DNA from: Dactylonectria macrodidyma
Lineage: Eukaryota > Ascomycota > Sordariomycetes > Hypocreales > Nectriaceae
Direction: 5' to 3'
DNA length: 64,000 bases
NCBI GenBank assembly: GCA_020744425.1
Contig: JAGMUV010000041.1
Span: 248,001 to 312,000 of the forward strand
Of this stretch, positions 1 to 9,666 are shown piece by piece (position 1 is the first letter of the stretch; each line of letters begins with the position of its first letter). The position numbers and the translations under genes are program-made. The notes beneath the pieces were generated by a model. The model searched no databases, was not told where the DNA came from, and worked only from the letters and a program-made list of their open reading frames with translations.

Positions 1-1340
1 TGCTCCATCTGGAGGCCCGCGCGTACTCTGTCGAGAAGAGCGCCCAGCTGTGGATCATACCGTGTACGGACTTGTTCTTCAAGAAGGACAACAGTTTTGA
101 ACATGCGCCAAAGCGTACAGCCCTGAGGGGGGCGAGAGCGGGATCCATCGGTTTGCTCACGAGGAGGCTCGTCTCGTGCACCGGGGCGAACTGATGGAAA
201 TCCCCCATCAGAAGGACAACAGGAATGCCGCCAAATGGCCTATCAGGGCAATCGCGGAGAGACTGTAGGTGGCGGCTGACGTCGTACGGAGTGGCCCCCC
301 CTAACATACTGATCTCGTCGATGACGAGGACGAGCTTCTGCTTCCAGGTCCATTTCTTGGCTTCAGGGAATGACAAAGGTTGCTTCCTGGAAGAGCGGCG
401 GGCATCCAGGGCACAAGCCGAATGGACCGTCGTCCCGCCGATCTGGGCCGCAGCACTGCCTGATGTACCAGTGAACTGAAGAAGATGTGATTGGCCTCTC
501 GCCGCGAACACGTCCTTCAGAGCATCGACAATCCTCGACTTTCCCGTACCACCCGCCTCGCCCGTGTACTGGAGATGTTGCCCGGCCGAGTCCGGATCGG
601 CAGTGCACTTGTCTAAGAAGCTGCAGACGAGTTGGAGAGCCATGCTCTGCAGATAGTTGAGCGTATAGTTGGAGGCGGCAAGGCGTCCCAGTTCGACGAA
701 GCCTGTTGTAGAACTGATATCGACAAGGATTCGAGGCACGTCCACGGCTGAGTCTTGGCCTTGACGTGGAAAGGGAATCTCTCCGTCAAACTGCTGGGCC
801 AGGATATCGTCTGTGTCGGCGTTACCCGTGGAGTGTATGGCCCCTTGGGGACCACCCTCAATCTCATCCAGCATTCGGAGATGTAGCATGTCCTGAGCCT
901 TTGCCGCCGCTTGAACATCCTCTCCACAGAGAGTCGGATATTGGAATAAGGCACCGTCTTGGGTACGGCGAATTTGCTGGTAAAACCCTTCGTGACGTTG
1001 GACAAAAGGCCGACCCTCATCGGCAGAGTTCTCTTGGCAAAGGTCTCGCACCAGGCTGCGTAGGACTGGGGAGTCCCTCGTAGCGTCGGAATCCCGTATG
1101 GCATTTTGAAGAGTCTGGAGCAGAGCTGCGTAGCTTTGGTGATGCTCAGCCATCGTTGCTGCCTCTTCACCGCAGTCATCTTCATCCAGGGGAAGCTCTA
1201 CATCAACCGTGTCGTCACCTTCCGACCGGCTTGCCCAGAGCTTTGCGTCCTTACGCGCATCTTCGGCTGACTTTCTAAGTAGGGAGATGTTCGAGATATG
1301 GAAACGAAGGCGGGGAGACAGGGCCGCCTCGTAGTCCAAC
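1..1340 (-). pseudogene. Helitron helicase, PIF1-type helicase part (partial)
   Basis: Reading the minus strand below the solo LTR, one frame is open from LDYEAALSPRLRFHIS to the window edge. It contains the helicase entry region (NYTLNYLQSMALQLV), the Walker A motif as GEAGGTGKSRIVDAL (about 527-567) and the Walker B motif as LVLVIDEISML (about 300-335). The conserved stretch GGIPVVLLMGDFHQFAPV (about 197-232) follows. Motifs IV-VI and the C-terminus lie beyond base 1. There is no internal stop in the part seen. The longer open frame at 613-1185 is only an overlapping shadow. Confidence 0.88.
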
Positions 1341-1606
1341 TGTCAGGAGCCAAAGGGCACAGCCGGCCGAGACGTAGCTGAGACCGGAAGAGGTCCTAGC
1401 CGGGCCGCAGGCGCCGGCAGAAGCCGATGGAAGCCGCCGGCCTAGTCAGGCCCGGCAGCATAAAGAGCAGCTGTTAGAGCTAGGTCAGAGAGAGAGTCAG
1501 AGATCAGTACCGTCACCTTAGACCACCTACCTATCAATCTACTATCTAGCTGCCAAATAGCAGTGTGCCGACCTCTTCACTCCCTTGTGTGTAACCAGCC
1601 TTGACA
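1341..1606. mobile_element. Solo LTR (266 bp) inserted in the Helitron helicase
   Basis: The segment begins TGTCAGGAGCC and ends CCTTGACA, so it has the TG...CA ends and a five-base terminal inverted repeat (TGTCA/TGACA) usual for an LTR. It is flanked by a perfect 5-bp target duplication, CCAAC, at 1336-1340 and 1607-1611. Removing the LTR and one CCAAC restores the Helitron reading frame exactly, which confirms both ends. It is unrelated by eye to the Copia LTRs at 9207 and 15318. No internal retrotransposon sequence remains, so it probably arose by LTR-LTR recombination. Confidence 0.9.
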
Positions 1607-2199
1607 CCAACCACATATCGGTGATATCGCCCTGCACCTTTGGAAAGAAGTCTTCCCAAGGCACAAACAAGGCCAGATGGAGAACAGAGTTGCTGGGGAG
1701 AAGGTCAGAGTTGGATCAGAGCGAGCAGGATGGACTTTGGAGCGTACCGTTTGTAATATACCGGGTGCTCGTCGTTGTGATCGTCGCTGATGAAACCTTG
1801 AAAGATGGGCACGGCGTAGTCAGGAGGTCGCCGAAGCTGTTGTACCCAGTTGTGGCATTCTGGAGAGGGCCCCTCAAGAGATACGTGAATTTCGTCCTCA
1901 TCCCCGTTACCCGAACGCACCAGTTGAATCATAGACATGTAGTCATAGAGGCACAGATTTTTCAGAACCCGACCTCTGTAGGCGTAAGCGTCCAGGTACA
2001 ACAGGGTCCGGCCGCCTTCCCTAAGGTGTACCGTCTCAGGAGGCTCCTCCGCGTCTGTTTCTACGCCGGCCTGACGGCGAAGGTGCGCCCATCGGCGGAA
2101 GATGGCCCAATACAGTGCGGTCAGGTTCAAGAAGGACCAGTGCGGCACATTGGTAAAGTCGGTCTGATAGCCGAGCAGGTGGTAGCAGACCTCCACGGA
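1607..2199 (-). pseudogene. Helitron helicase, linker between Rep and PIF1 domain
   Basis: In frame after the TAG, this part continues with LNLTALYWAIFRRW and ends with KSILLALIQL before a stop near 1705. The expected continuation, NSVLHLALFVPWEDFF followed by KVQGDITDMW, is found in a different frame at about 1612-1700, so one small indel lies near 1710-1740. The last codons run directly into the target duplication of the solo LTR. Removing that LTR and one CCAAC copy joins DMW to LDYEAALSPRLRF in frame. Confidence 0.82.
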
Positions 2200-3272
2200 C
2201 TAGAGCTGTCTCTCGGAAAAGATTCGGTTCGCAGCCCTCATCAGAAACTGACGGCTCTTGTTCAACACGGCCGCCCGCTGGGCGTCACGCTCGGCAGAAT
2301 CCGACACCTGACGACTCGGCACGTCAGATTCACGAAGCTGTCGAAGGACTTCGGCGGCGAGGACGATGCGTTTCCACATTGGCGTATCCAGTTTGGTGGC
2401 GTAGTTCGTGATGTAAAACACCATGGCTAGGCCCTTGGTTCTCGTCAAGATCATCGAGATGTCGTGGTTGTGGCGGAGGCCGACCGCCATCGCTTTGTTA
2501 TACCGGTTAACCAGTGGGTGGTTTCGGCGGACCTTGAGGAGGCCCTCCTCCGAGAATCCTGTTGCTTCGACGATCTTCCAAGGCGCTTTGAACCGGCAAG
2601 CTGTCCGTCTGTACTTGTCCGTACCCTGCTCGGCAAGTCCCTTCAGAGAATACTTGAGACAGGTGAAGGTATGGGAATGAATCTGGCAACAGTACGCAAT
2701 GAAGTTGGACTCATCGTCGAAGGCCGCAGTAAGAGCCTCGGTGCTGTTCATCATCTCCTCAACCGGGTGGATTGGCTTCCTCTCCTGTAGGACAACCTTT
2801 CCAGCATTCTCGTTTAAGCACTCATGAAAGACCGAGTCCACGTACCGAGTCACTTGAGCACGATATTCTTCCTCTTTAGGGTCAGCCAGGTTGTCAATCA
2901 GGAACGGCAATTGCATGTTGCCGGCCAACCAGAGTAGTCCATGTAGATGTAGACTGCCGCGTTCGTTCGTTTCCACCGTTGCATAATAGTGACTGATCTT
3001 CCCGAAAATCGATTCTTGGCCTGTCCTGACGTATTTTTCAAAGAACAAAGAGACTTCTCGGTGGAAGAAGATGGCGGAGCTGACCGGATCCATGGTGCTG
3101 AGGGCGATCCTGTCATACCTCCCCCGAAGATCGGCTAAAAGTTCCTTTGCCGTGTCATACTCGTGGAGCCTGTGGATGGAGAGCCACATCTTGACCGGAT
3201 TGTTGATATCGTTGGGGTTGACCGTGATCCAAATGGCAGGCATACCGGTCCAAATGTTAACTGCTTGATCTT
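2200..3272 (-). pseudogene. Helitron helicase, Rep (HUH nuclease) part
   Basis: This segment carries the rolling-circle nuclease core of the Helitron. The family motif MPAIWITVNPNDINNPVKM opens it. The metal-binding HUH motif is seen as SLHLHGLLW at about 2933-2962, and the two-tyrosine motif as YITNYATK at about 2398-2422. These residues would nick DNA and covalently hold the 5' end during transposition. The frame ends in TAG at 2200-2202, but homology continues in the same frame immediately after it (SVEVCYHLLGYQTDFTNVPHW). The stop is therefore a nonsense mutation rather than the protein end. Confidence 0.88.
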
Positions 3273-5303
3273 TCTCCGCATCAAGAGTCGACTTTCGTTG
3301 GAGAGCGGCTGTGCGTGGCCAAAGATGGACAACTCCCGGAGCAGGAACGATATGTCGGCGTCAGTCGTCGCCCTCGTCTCGCGCATCTCGTCCTCGGCTC
3401 TTTTCAGGCGGTCCGCCGTCAGGCTTCGATAAACCCGTTCAACTCTCTCAAAAGAGCCCTTTGTCATACGGACCATGCTGATGCGGCGGTTGGAGGACCG
3501 GAGGAGGATGTTGAAGGCCAAGAAACAAAAGACGGGATGGGTGGCAAATCGGCCTCCGTGTCGCTGCAGTACGTATCTGGCCCAGTAGTTGAGCGAGTGG
3601 GTTGACTGGCGCTCGACAGGCTCCGAAGCGTGTTGCAGATCGCGGTCCGACCCGCGCAGTGCCTTTGGGGCCCCCCTCCCCCACGGGAAAAGCTTCGGGA
3701 AAGTGCGTGGGAAGAAGTCCTCGTGCAGGCTGTCCGCAAAGTCCGCGCCACGTTCCACCCGGATGAACGGCTGTTCTCCTGTCGTCTGGACTTGTATAGC
3801 GCACGGCTCAGAGTCCTCGCCTTGTCGACTCTGACTCGTCGGCATAACCCCCGCTAAGAAGGACAGCTTGTCCGCCTCTTCAAAAGCAGCCGGTCCGTCA
3901 AGAGGAAACATGCCGGATGACGATGTCTCATAGACGGCATCGCCGCTGCCATCGGAAGGCCCCGGGGCGGGAGCTGCAATACTGGGTCCGCCAGGCGAGG
4001 TGTGATGCTGCTCCGTCGACGGAGGGTCTTCCATACGACTGGGATCGTCACTGGAGTGGTCGTGTACCGAATTAAGCAGTTCTTCAATACTTGAGGAGCG
4101 GTTGTCTTCCAAACCTCGATCGGTATCTGGGACTATGTGGTCCGTCTGCGTCTTCTCAGCAGCAGACGGCTCCTCCCTCCGCATGCTATCCATGATGAGG
4201 ATTGGGACATTGGAGCCGTCTGCATACCGCCAGCCGTCTATCTCGCCGTGGTTGATCGTGACGTGCTCGTAAAGAGGGTTGTTTCTTTGGAGCCATGACA
4301 AGGCAGTCCGTACGCGAGACTTGCGCACCTGAAGAAGATTGCCAACGTCTGTGGGGCCAGGCTTGCTCGAGCCGCTCCAAGAGACGTGGATGTTCTCGAT
4401 AGTCTCCAGAAGAGGGTGGGGGAGAACTGTGGCAACAAGGTCGTCCACCTTGTTCGGAAACACGGCAATATGGCCCTTCACGTGCTTCCGGTAACTGAGC
4501 CCCGACGGGGTCTTGTTGTCAACGGTGAACTTTGTGATGTAGCCAAAAGGGGCTTGGAGAGCAATCAGCCTCTCTTCAACGGGAGAGAGGTCATCAAGCA
4601 CTTCAGGGTACCGATGCTCACATCCGATGTCCATATTGTTGACCGAGCAGGTTTTGGGCAGTTTTCCACCTTCCAAGCTGGCGTGGCACTCGCGGCAAAC
4701 ATGAGCGCCAGCATCGTCATCCAGTGGAAGGCACTTCCGGCACTGCTGAAGTGTCCTCGTGGCCTGCAGCAGGGAGGGCGTCAACTGCCTCTTCCACTGG
4801 ACGGTAGTGAGTTCGCAAGGCGCTTGCTTTCTGTAGCAAAAGACGCAATGCGAAATCGGCAATGTTTTTTCATCTGTAAACGCCTGGTAGAACGACTTGG
4901 GAGCCTCTACCTGGAGGGCAAGTGGGACCTCCTTGCACCAGGATCTTGTTGCGGATGCCTCCACTTTGTCGCGAAAGCAAGATTCATGGTATTGTAGAAT
5001 AGAATTGATCGACGCCCACTGGATTTCGACGGTTTCCTGCATCGGGCGCGGCCTCTTGGGGGAGCGGTTCAGTTGCGTGGGCGGCGGCGTTGGAAGTGCT
5101 TCCTGTTCCCTAGGGCGCTTTGCCTTTTGAGGGGCTCGGTCTGCCGCGTGCTGGCGGTCCAGATGCTGCAACAGACGGAGGATTTCGTCATGAGGGACTC
5201 TGATACACTCTTGCTTGCGATGGGCGGCCCTCTGAGCATCCAGATCCTTCAACGTGCGGCGGAGCTCATCAGGCGGAACGATGACCGCCTGTTTCCGGGG
5301 CAT
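3273..5303 (-). pseudogene. Helitron helicase, N-terminal part (DUF6570-like region)
   Basis: This is a long open frame starting at an ATG at 5303. It begins with a charged, leucine-rich, coil-like segment. A Cys-containing region follows (residues about 150-330) including CRECHASLEGGKLPK and a block resembling the DUF6570 domain that precedes Rep in fungal Helitrons. The middle is acidic and Ser/Pro-rich, and then comes the start of the Helitron-like N domain (RHGGRFATHPVFCFLAF). Homology in this frame ends near 3273, and the open frame runs on to 3135 only as out-of-frame sequence. A one-base frameshift there separates it from the next segment, where the expected continuation NIWTGMPAIWITVNPND appears in another frame. 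Confidence 0.85.
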
Positions 5304-5637
5304 GGTTGAAAGGGCACGCTAGTTATGGTTGCGACGAGGAGAGCGGAGCAATTGTCCTCGTTGAATGAAGCTTGAGAGCATGAAGTGTCCGCAGTGTCGC
5401 GAGAGGGAAAACTCAGCGCAGCTTGCAACAGGAGACCGGTCCCTGCGGGCCCGCCAATGCCTTTCGGAACGTCCGTCGGATCCTCTGATTTCCCTATGAC
5501 TCTTCGATGACGACTCGGTATATTGACGGAGGGTATACGGCGTTAGGTTGTCCTTTGGGAGGTGAGTATTGTCCTTTGGGAGGTGAGTAAAGGGCGAAGG
5601 TTTTGTTTCACATCACTGTGGCTTACAGCCCAGAACC
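5304..5637. other. Spacer with a 21-bp tandem duplication
   Basis: No gene is seen. The unit TTGTCCTTTGGGAGGTGAGTA occurs twice in a row at 5548-5568 and 5569-5589. The 5' end of the Helitron probably lies in this stretch. Confidence 0.5.
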
Positions 5638-6250
5638 TTATCTGCCGTGTGACGTAGGATTCGATACCGTCTTGTAGCTCATCGGCTTGACAACAGAGGC
5701 GAAGGTTTCGTTGAAGTCAATTCCTTCCCTTTGCTCGAATCCTCTCACGACAAAGCGGGCTTTGTACCGCAGAACCTCCCCATTTTCCCCTCCTTTGAGC
5801 TTGAACACCCATTTGCCTCGAAGGGCCTTTCGTCCTGGTGGAAGCGTAACTAGGGTCCAGACACCATTCTCGATTAGAGATCCGTGTTCATCCTTCAGTC
5901 CTCCCCACCAGAGTCTTCCATGAGGACCCTGAGTGGCCTCCTTGAAGGTTCTTGGTTCTGACTGATCGATGTCGTGAGCAACTAGGTACAGTTGTCTTGC
6001 AATCGTTGCGAGGAAGGCGAAGTTTGTGCTTGCCAGTATGTATCTCGATGGCAGCTGTCCTCTGGTCGATCTTTCGGGCAGCCGAGACTCTGCGTACCGT
6101 TCTGTTGCTTCCGGTGGCACTTCGTGCTCGTCTGTGGCAAACTTTCGGGTGCCCTGTCCCAATCCCACGTCCGCCTTGGAGCTGTGCGATTGAGACAGGC
6201 CATCGGAAGGAAAACTGCAAAGGAGGACGTTCGAGACTAGGCCGCACCGA
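5638..6250 (-). pseudogene. Ty1/Copia reverse transcriptase relic (N-terminal part)
   Basis: The minus strand encodes the start of a Copia reverse transcriptase. It has the Ser/Arg-rich lead-in (RSTRGQLPSRY), then EPRTFKEATQGPHGRLWW, then ENGVWTLVTLPPGRKAL, GKWVFKLK, YKARFVVRGFEQ and the block FNETFASVVKPMSYK. Homology stops at about 5675, just before the first catalytic Asp segment, so all catalytic residues are missing. Upstream integrase and gag parts are not recognisable at 6251-7390. It differs strongly from the intact Copia at 9.2-15.6 kb, so it belongs to another family. Confidence 0.85.
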
Positions 6251-7544
6251 GGTTACGAAGTCGGGGCTTCCCGGTGTCCCCTACGTCGAAGTAGAAGGTT
6301 AGCAACACTACCACCCGAATCTAAGACGCTGCTTTGAGGCTACTCAGGACTCCGTAGACTTGACCACATGATTCGAGCACTCGTAGGTTTCTTTGAGACC
6401 AGGTAGTAAACACAGGCGGGCGAGGAATTCTCTTTTTTACCTCACACCAAACCATTAGAAGTGGCCTCCTTGCGTAAGGTTCGTTCTCATCCTACGCAAG
6501 GTGACGGATCGGATGGATGTGGCCGAGGCCGGTCGTATGTGAGGCCACCGGTTGCTCCGTTAGCCGGTAGTCTCTTCATTGGCTTACCAGGTTCGGCTTC
6601 GTCCGCTGCGTCGATGTCTTTGGACTCTACCTCCTGAGAGCCAGTGAGGAGCAGGACCACGGGTCCAATGTGAGCGTTGGACTTGATCCGTACAACGACT
6701 GCATGGCGAGGGACGATTCTTGAATGCGTGCCATGTCCGCCCAAACCTTCAATGACGGTCCAGCGCCCTTTCGCACAAGAACAATATGACGGCGGATTTT
6801 GTAAAGAAGTGAAGCGGAACAGGGTCGAACAAAACTCTTCTTGGTCGTGAATGGTGGTGAAAGGTCGGAGAGGAGAGACGGTTGGTCGTCCTCCGCAAGC
6901 GGAATAGCTGCAAACCCCGTCACCATTCCATCGTCTCGATTGGGTGGCGTGCGTCGGAAGTGATGCCTTCCGTCAGCTCAAGAAACACCGCGTGTGTCCT
7001 CGAGTGTCTCTACCACAGTATCGCAATCGCTGGAGCCGTTGTCGGGGTCTGCATCTGCTCTGGTCAATAAGCATTCCGTGGTAGTTGACAAAAGACGTGT
7101 GCCTTCACTCAGCGAGCAATCGAACCGTAGTCAGTTAGGATGCAAGAGAAGTCGACAGTCGATGGTCCTGGTAATGGGAATGTCCTTTCAAGATGAGGAA
7201 AGATGAAGTGGTAGACGAGAATGCAAGCGACGCGTTCAAAACACGCGTTCAAATTACGCAACCACCGTGACGTGACGAAGCCAGTCGAGTGCAGCAACGC
7301 GTGACAGCATAAATTGATAACGTCTTAAGCCTCAAGCCAAGGGCCGGGTGAACCAGCTCCGGCAGAGCTCACCCGGCTCCGCTGGGTCGCGCGATTGGCT
7401 GTGGCACAAGAGCAAACTACACTCTTCACGGTAATCCCGGCCCTCCTCCTTCCAGCCCATGATTATCCTTTTCAACACCACAACCAGCTTCCTCCAATCC
7501 AGCTCCAGCCTGCTCTGGTCCACGAACTACCTTCATTCCAACAC
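6251..7544. other. No recognised gene; decayed sequence
   Basis: Only short overlapping frames occur here. The minus strand may hold worn remains of the Copia element whose RT lies at 5638-6250, but no motif could be identified. A GC-rich imperfect palindrome (GCCGGGTGA ... TCACCCGGC) lies at about 7341-7377. Confidence 0.3.
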
Positions 7545-7940
7545 ATGTTTTCTCAAGTCCGCTACTCAAGACCCCAGGTGTCTGTTCCTCAAATTACCTG
7601 GCGTGGCACATTCTGGGTGATACGCTGGAGGAACAAGCTTGAACTCTGGAGGCCTCGGGGCCTTGTATATGAGTTTTCCGCAGAAGAGCTCTTTCAAAAG
7701 CTTCGCAGCCATCGCAAATGCCACTTTTATCGTTTACAGTTACGATTCAAGACTCCAATGAGACCGATGAGTAAGATAATTATCTGTGATGCTACGGACA
7801 GTAATGAACGCTTTCAATTACTGAAAGAATCATGGAGAATAGAAATCGAGGCATTCTATCAAGCATACCCCAATCATTCTTCCAAGTATGCAATTGAGAT
7901 AGAGCTTACTCCAAGGAACGAGTATGGCAACTTGTTTTAG
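7545..7940 (+). CDS. Hypothetical protein (131 aa)
   Basis: I do not recognise this protein. The frame is open from 7395, but the first ATG is at 7545, giving 131 residues. The N-terminal extension would otherwise be Pro/Leu/Gln-rich. The body is basic and aromatic (WRGTFWVIRWRNKLELW) and has no signal peptide or membrane segment. It ends at TAG 7938-7940, 223 bp upstream of the sirtuin and on the same strand. It could be a relic or an exon of a larger gene, so confidence is low. Confidence 0.35.
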   Translation: MFSQVRYSRPQVSVPQITWRGTFWVIRWRNKLELWRPRGLVYEFSAEELFQKLRSHRKCHFYRLQLRFKTPMRPMSKIIICDATDSNERFQLLKESWRIEIEAFYQAYPNHSSKYAIEIELTPRNEYGNLF

Positions 7941-8163
7941 TGGATAGTTAAAGGGGACGCCTTAAGCCATAAGTTATTGCATAATTAATATATTCCTTTA
8001 CCCATTATGCTTTGGTATGGACCATGAGCCCCTTCATCACGCTATTTAAGATCAACCTAATGTGAATTACAAAAATAAGTTGCAGCATGTGACTAAAGGT
8101 CATATTTAGTCCGCTCTGCATTTTGCAACACCTCCCCGCTCTGCTTGATCTCCTTCATTCAAA

Positions 8164-9166
8164 ATGCCCAAGGCTTGCGTGAAAGCAGGGGGTTTGCGCC
8201 CACGTCATGACCCGTACGAACGAAGTGCTGGAGTCTGCCGCAACATGGCTAGAGTGAGCCTTTGCGATGGTGTTACTGCGCTCTGGATTACTGATGACGA
8301 ACACGGTGCACTGGATCTGAAGCGAAGCCTTCAAACCAAGAAAAACATCGTCATCGTCAGTGGAGCTGGTACATCCACGAATGCTGGTAGTACGTATGAC
8401 CCATTGCTTACAGCAGGAAGCTTCGCTAAATCTATCAGTCGACGACTTTCGGAGCGTCTCCCGAACCAAGAAGTCCAGCCACAATGTGTTTGACTCTTCG
8501 GCATACTCTACACTGGAGTCAGCCAGTGAACTGCATGAAGAGGTGTTGAAGATGTTCAAATCTGGCATGTCTTCTTCATTCACCAAATTTGATTCCTTTC
8601 TGGAAGAGCTCGCTCAATCCGGTCGTCTTCTCCGCCACTACACTCAAAATATTGATTGCCGCTATTCCAGGTTGGATTGTCTCGCTTCGAAGACCGTCTG
8701 GCTTCACGGCCGAGCAGATACGCTGAGGTGTCATAAAGCTCCAGGGCATAGAACTGGCGTTGACCCCCAATCCTTTGAAAGGCTGGTGACGACGCCTTGC
8801 ACGAAATGCGAGATGGAAAACAAGAGCCGGCAACAAGAGGAAAAACGCACACGACGCGGAGGGTTTTTCAGGACGGACGTACTTCTCTACGGAGAGCACA
8901 GCCCGGACGAATCAGATTTCTTGGAAGTGTTCCAACGCGATCTGCAGCAGCCTATCGATGCTCTCATTGTCGTGGGAACCAGGCTGCGGATCCATTCACT
9001 GAAGCAATTTGTAAGGCAGGTTTGCAAAGTGGTCCGCTTGCATAGCACAGATGGCATGACGGTATGGGTGAACAAATTGGATCCAAAGCCTAAGGAGTTG
9101 CGCTCCTCAATTAAGCATGAGTTCCTCGGAGATTGTGATGATTTTGCATCTTTGATCTGCGATTAG
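8164..9166 (+). CDS. Sirtuin-family NAD-dependent deacetylase, HST3/HST4-like (2 exons)
   Basis: Exons are 8164-8389 and 8439-9166 (317 aa), with a 49-bp intron (GTACGT donor, CAG acceptor). Splicing joins SGAGTSTNAG to IDDFRS, giving the sirtuin NAD-binding core GAGxS...AGI-DFRS. Further family motifs are TQNID (about residue 162), LHGRADT with the catalytic His, RTDVLLYGE and VGTRLRIHSLKQF. Sirtuins of this group remove acetyl groups from histone H3 in the nucleus. Oddities: the usual PDFRS reads DDFRS, the residue after NID is Cys instead of Gly, and the first zinc pair reads CHKA with one Cys missing, while the second pair (CTKC) is intact. The frame is otherwise complete. Activity is therefore uncertain, and it may be a divergent paralogue or an early pseudogene. 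The Copia LTR starts 40 bp downstream. Confidence 0.85.
8390..8438 (+). other. Intron of the sirtuin gene (49 bp)
   Basis: The GTACGT donor and CAG acceptor give a phase-1 splice that recreates the conserved NAGI-DFRS motif. Reading through it would shift the frame. Confidence 0.85.
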
Positions 9167-9206
9167 CAAGTTGACTCAATAAAGTATTCACGGAAGACAG
9201 TAATAC

Positions 9207-9467
9207 TGTTGGATAACTCAGGTATCCTGCTGTTATAGCAATTGCTCTTTCGGGCGGGTGAGACGTCAAAACCGTGATGGTTAACTTGGTGTTTTACTTG
9301 ATGTCTAAAGAACAGAATCTAGGCTAGGTAATAGGGCCACGAAGTGGCCCTATATCTAGCAGGGAGGCACCTGCACGTGCCCTTACAGCTGTTACTAGCT
9401 GTGGTCTACACACGTGGGTGCCTACGATCCTGGCGCTAGCCCTGGCAGTGTTAGTGATATTCCAACA
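9207..9467 (-). repeat. 3' LTR of the Copia element
   Basis: It is 261 bp with a TGTTGGA...TCCAACA inverted terminus. It contains a perfect 10-bp stem hairpin with a GAA loop at 9331-9353 (ATAGGGCCAC/GTGGCCCTAT). Confidence 0.95.
9331..9353. repeat. Perfect hairpin within the Copia LTR
   Basis: A ten-base perfect stem (ATAGGGCCAC/GTGGCCCTAT) encloses a GAA loop. It is repeated in the other LTR at about 15442-15464. It could affect transcript ends or be a protein site; no function is known to me. Confidence 0.7.
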
Positions 9468-9666
9468 CTGGCAGTCTTCAATTTTGTGCCAGGGCCCAGG
9501 ATCACCTAGATATATAAAAGAAGCAGTAACTCCCGCAAGCCTGATTCCGTAACTGCGTATTCAGCATCGCAGCTCCGGCGCCCGTATCTCGGCCGGAGCT
9601 TCCTGGTCCTGTTAGGGCTGCGCCCGCGCAGCCAGCTCTTGGGACAGCTGGTTCTTATGAAAATCA

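Larger units (their letters stand above)
1..5303 (-). mobile_element. Helitron autonomous element, decayed, runs off the left edge
   Basis: The minus strand carries, in order, the parts of a fungal Helitron helicase: an N-terminal region, an HUH Rep nuclease and a PIF1-type helicase whose C-terminus lies outside the window. The reading frame is recoverable across the whole stretch but is broken by a frameshift near 3270, a TAG at 2200-2202, a frameshift near 1710-1740 and a solo LTR at 1341-1606. I could not place the Helitron ends (TC at the 5' end, CTRR after a hairpin at the 3' end). The 5' terminus should lie above 5303. The element is non-autonomous as it stands. Confidence 0.9.

Noticed and set aside
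613..1185. A 190-residue minus-strand frame in the Helitron
   Set aside because: The helicase frame overlapping it is open over the same interval and has the family motifs; this one does not.
1585..2430. A 281-residue plus-strand frame
   Set aside because: Antisense shadow of the Helitron linker and LTR; no recognisable protein.
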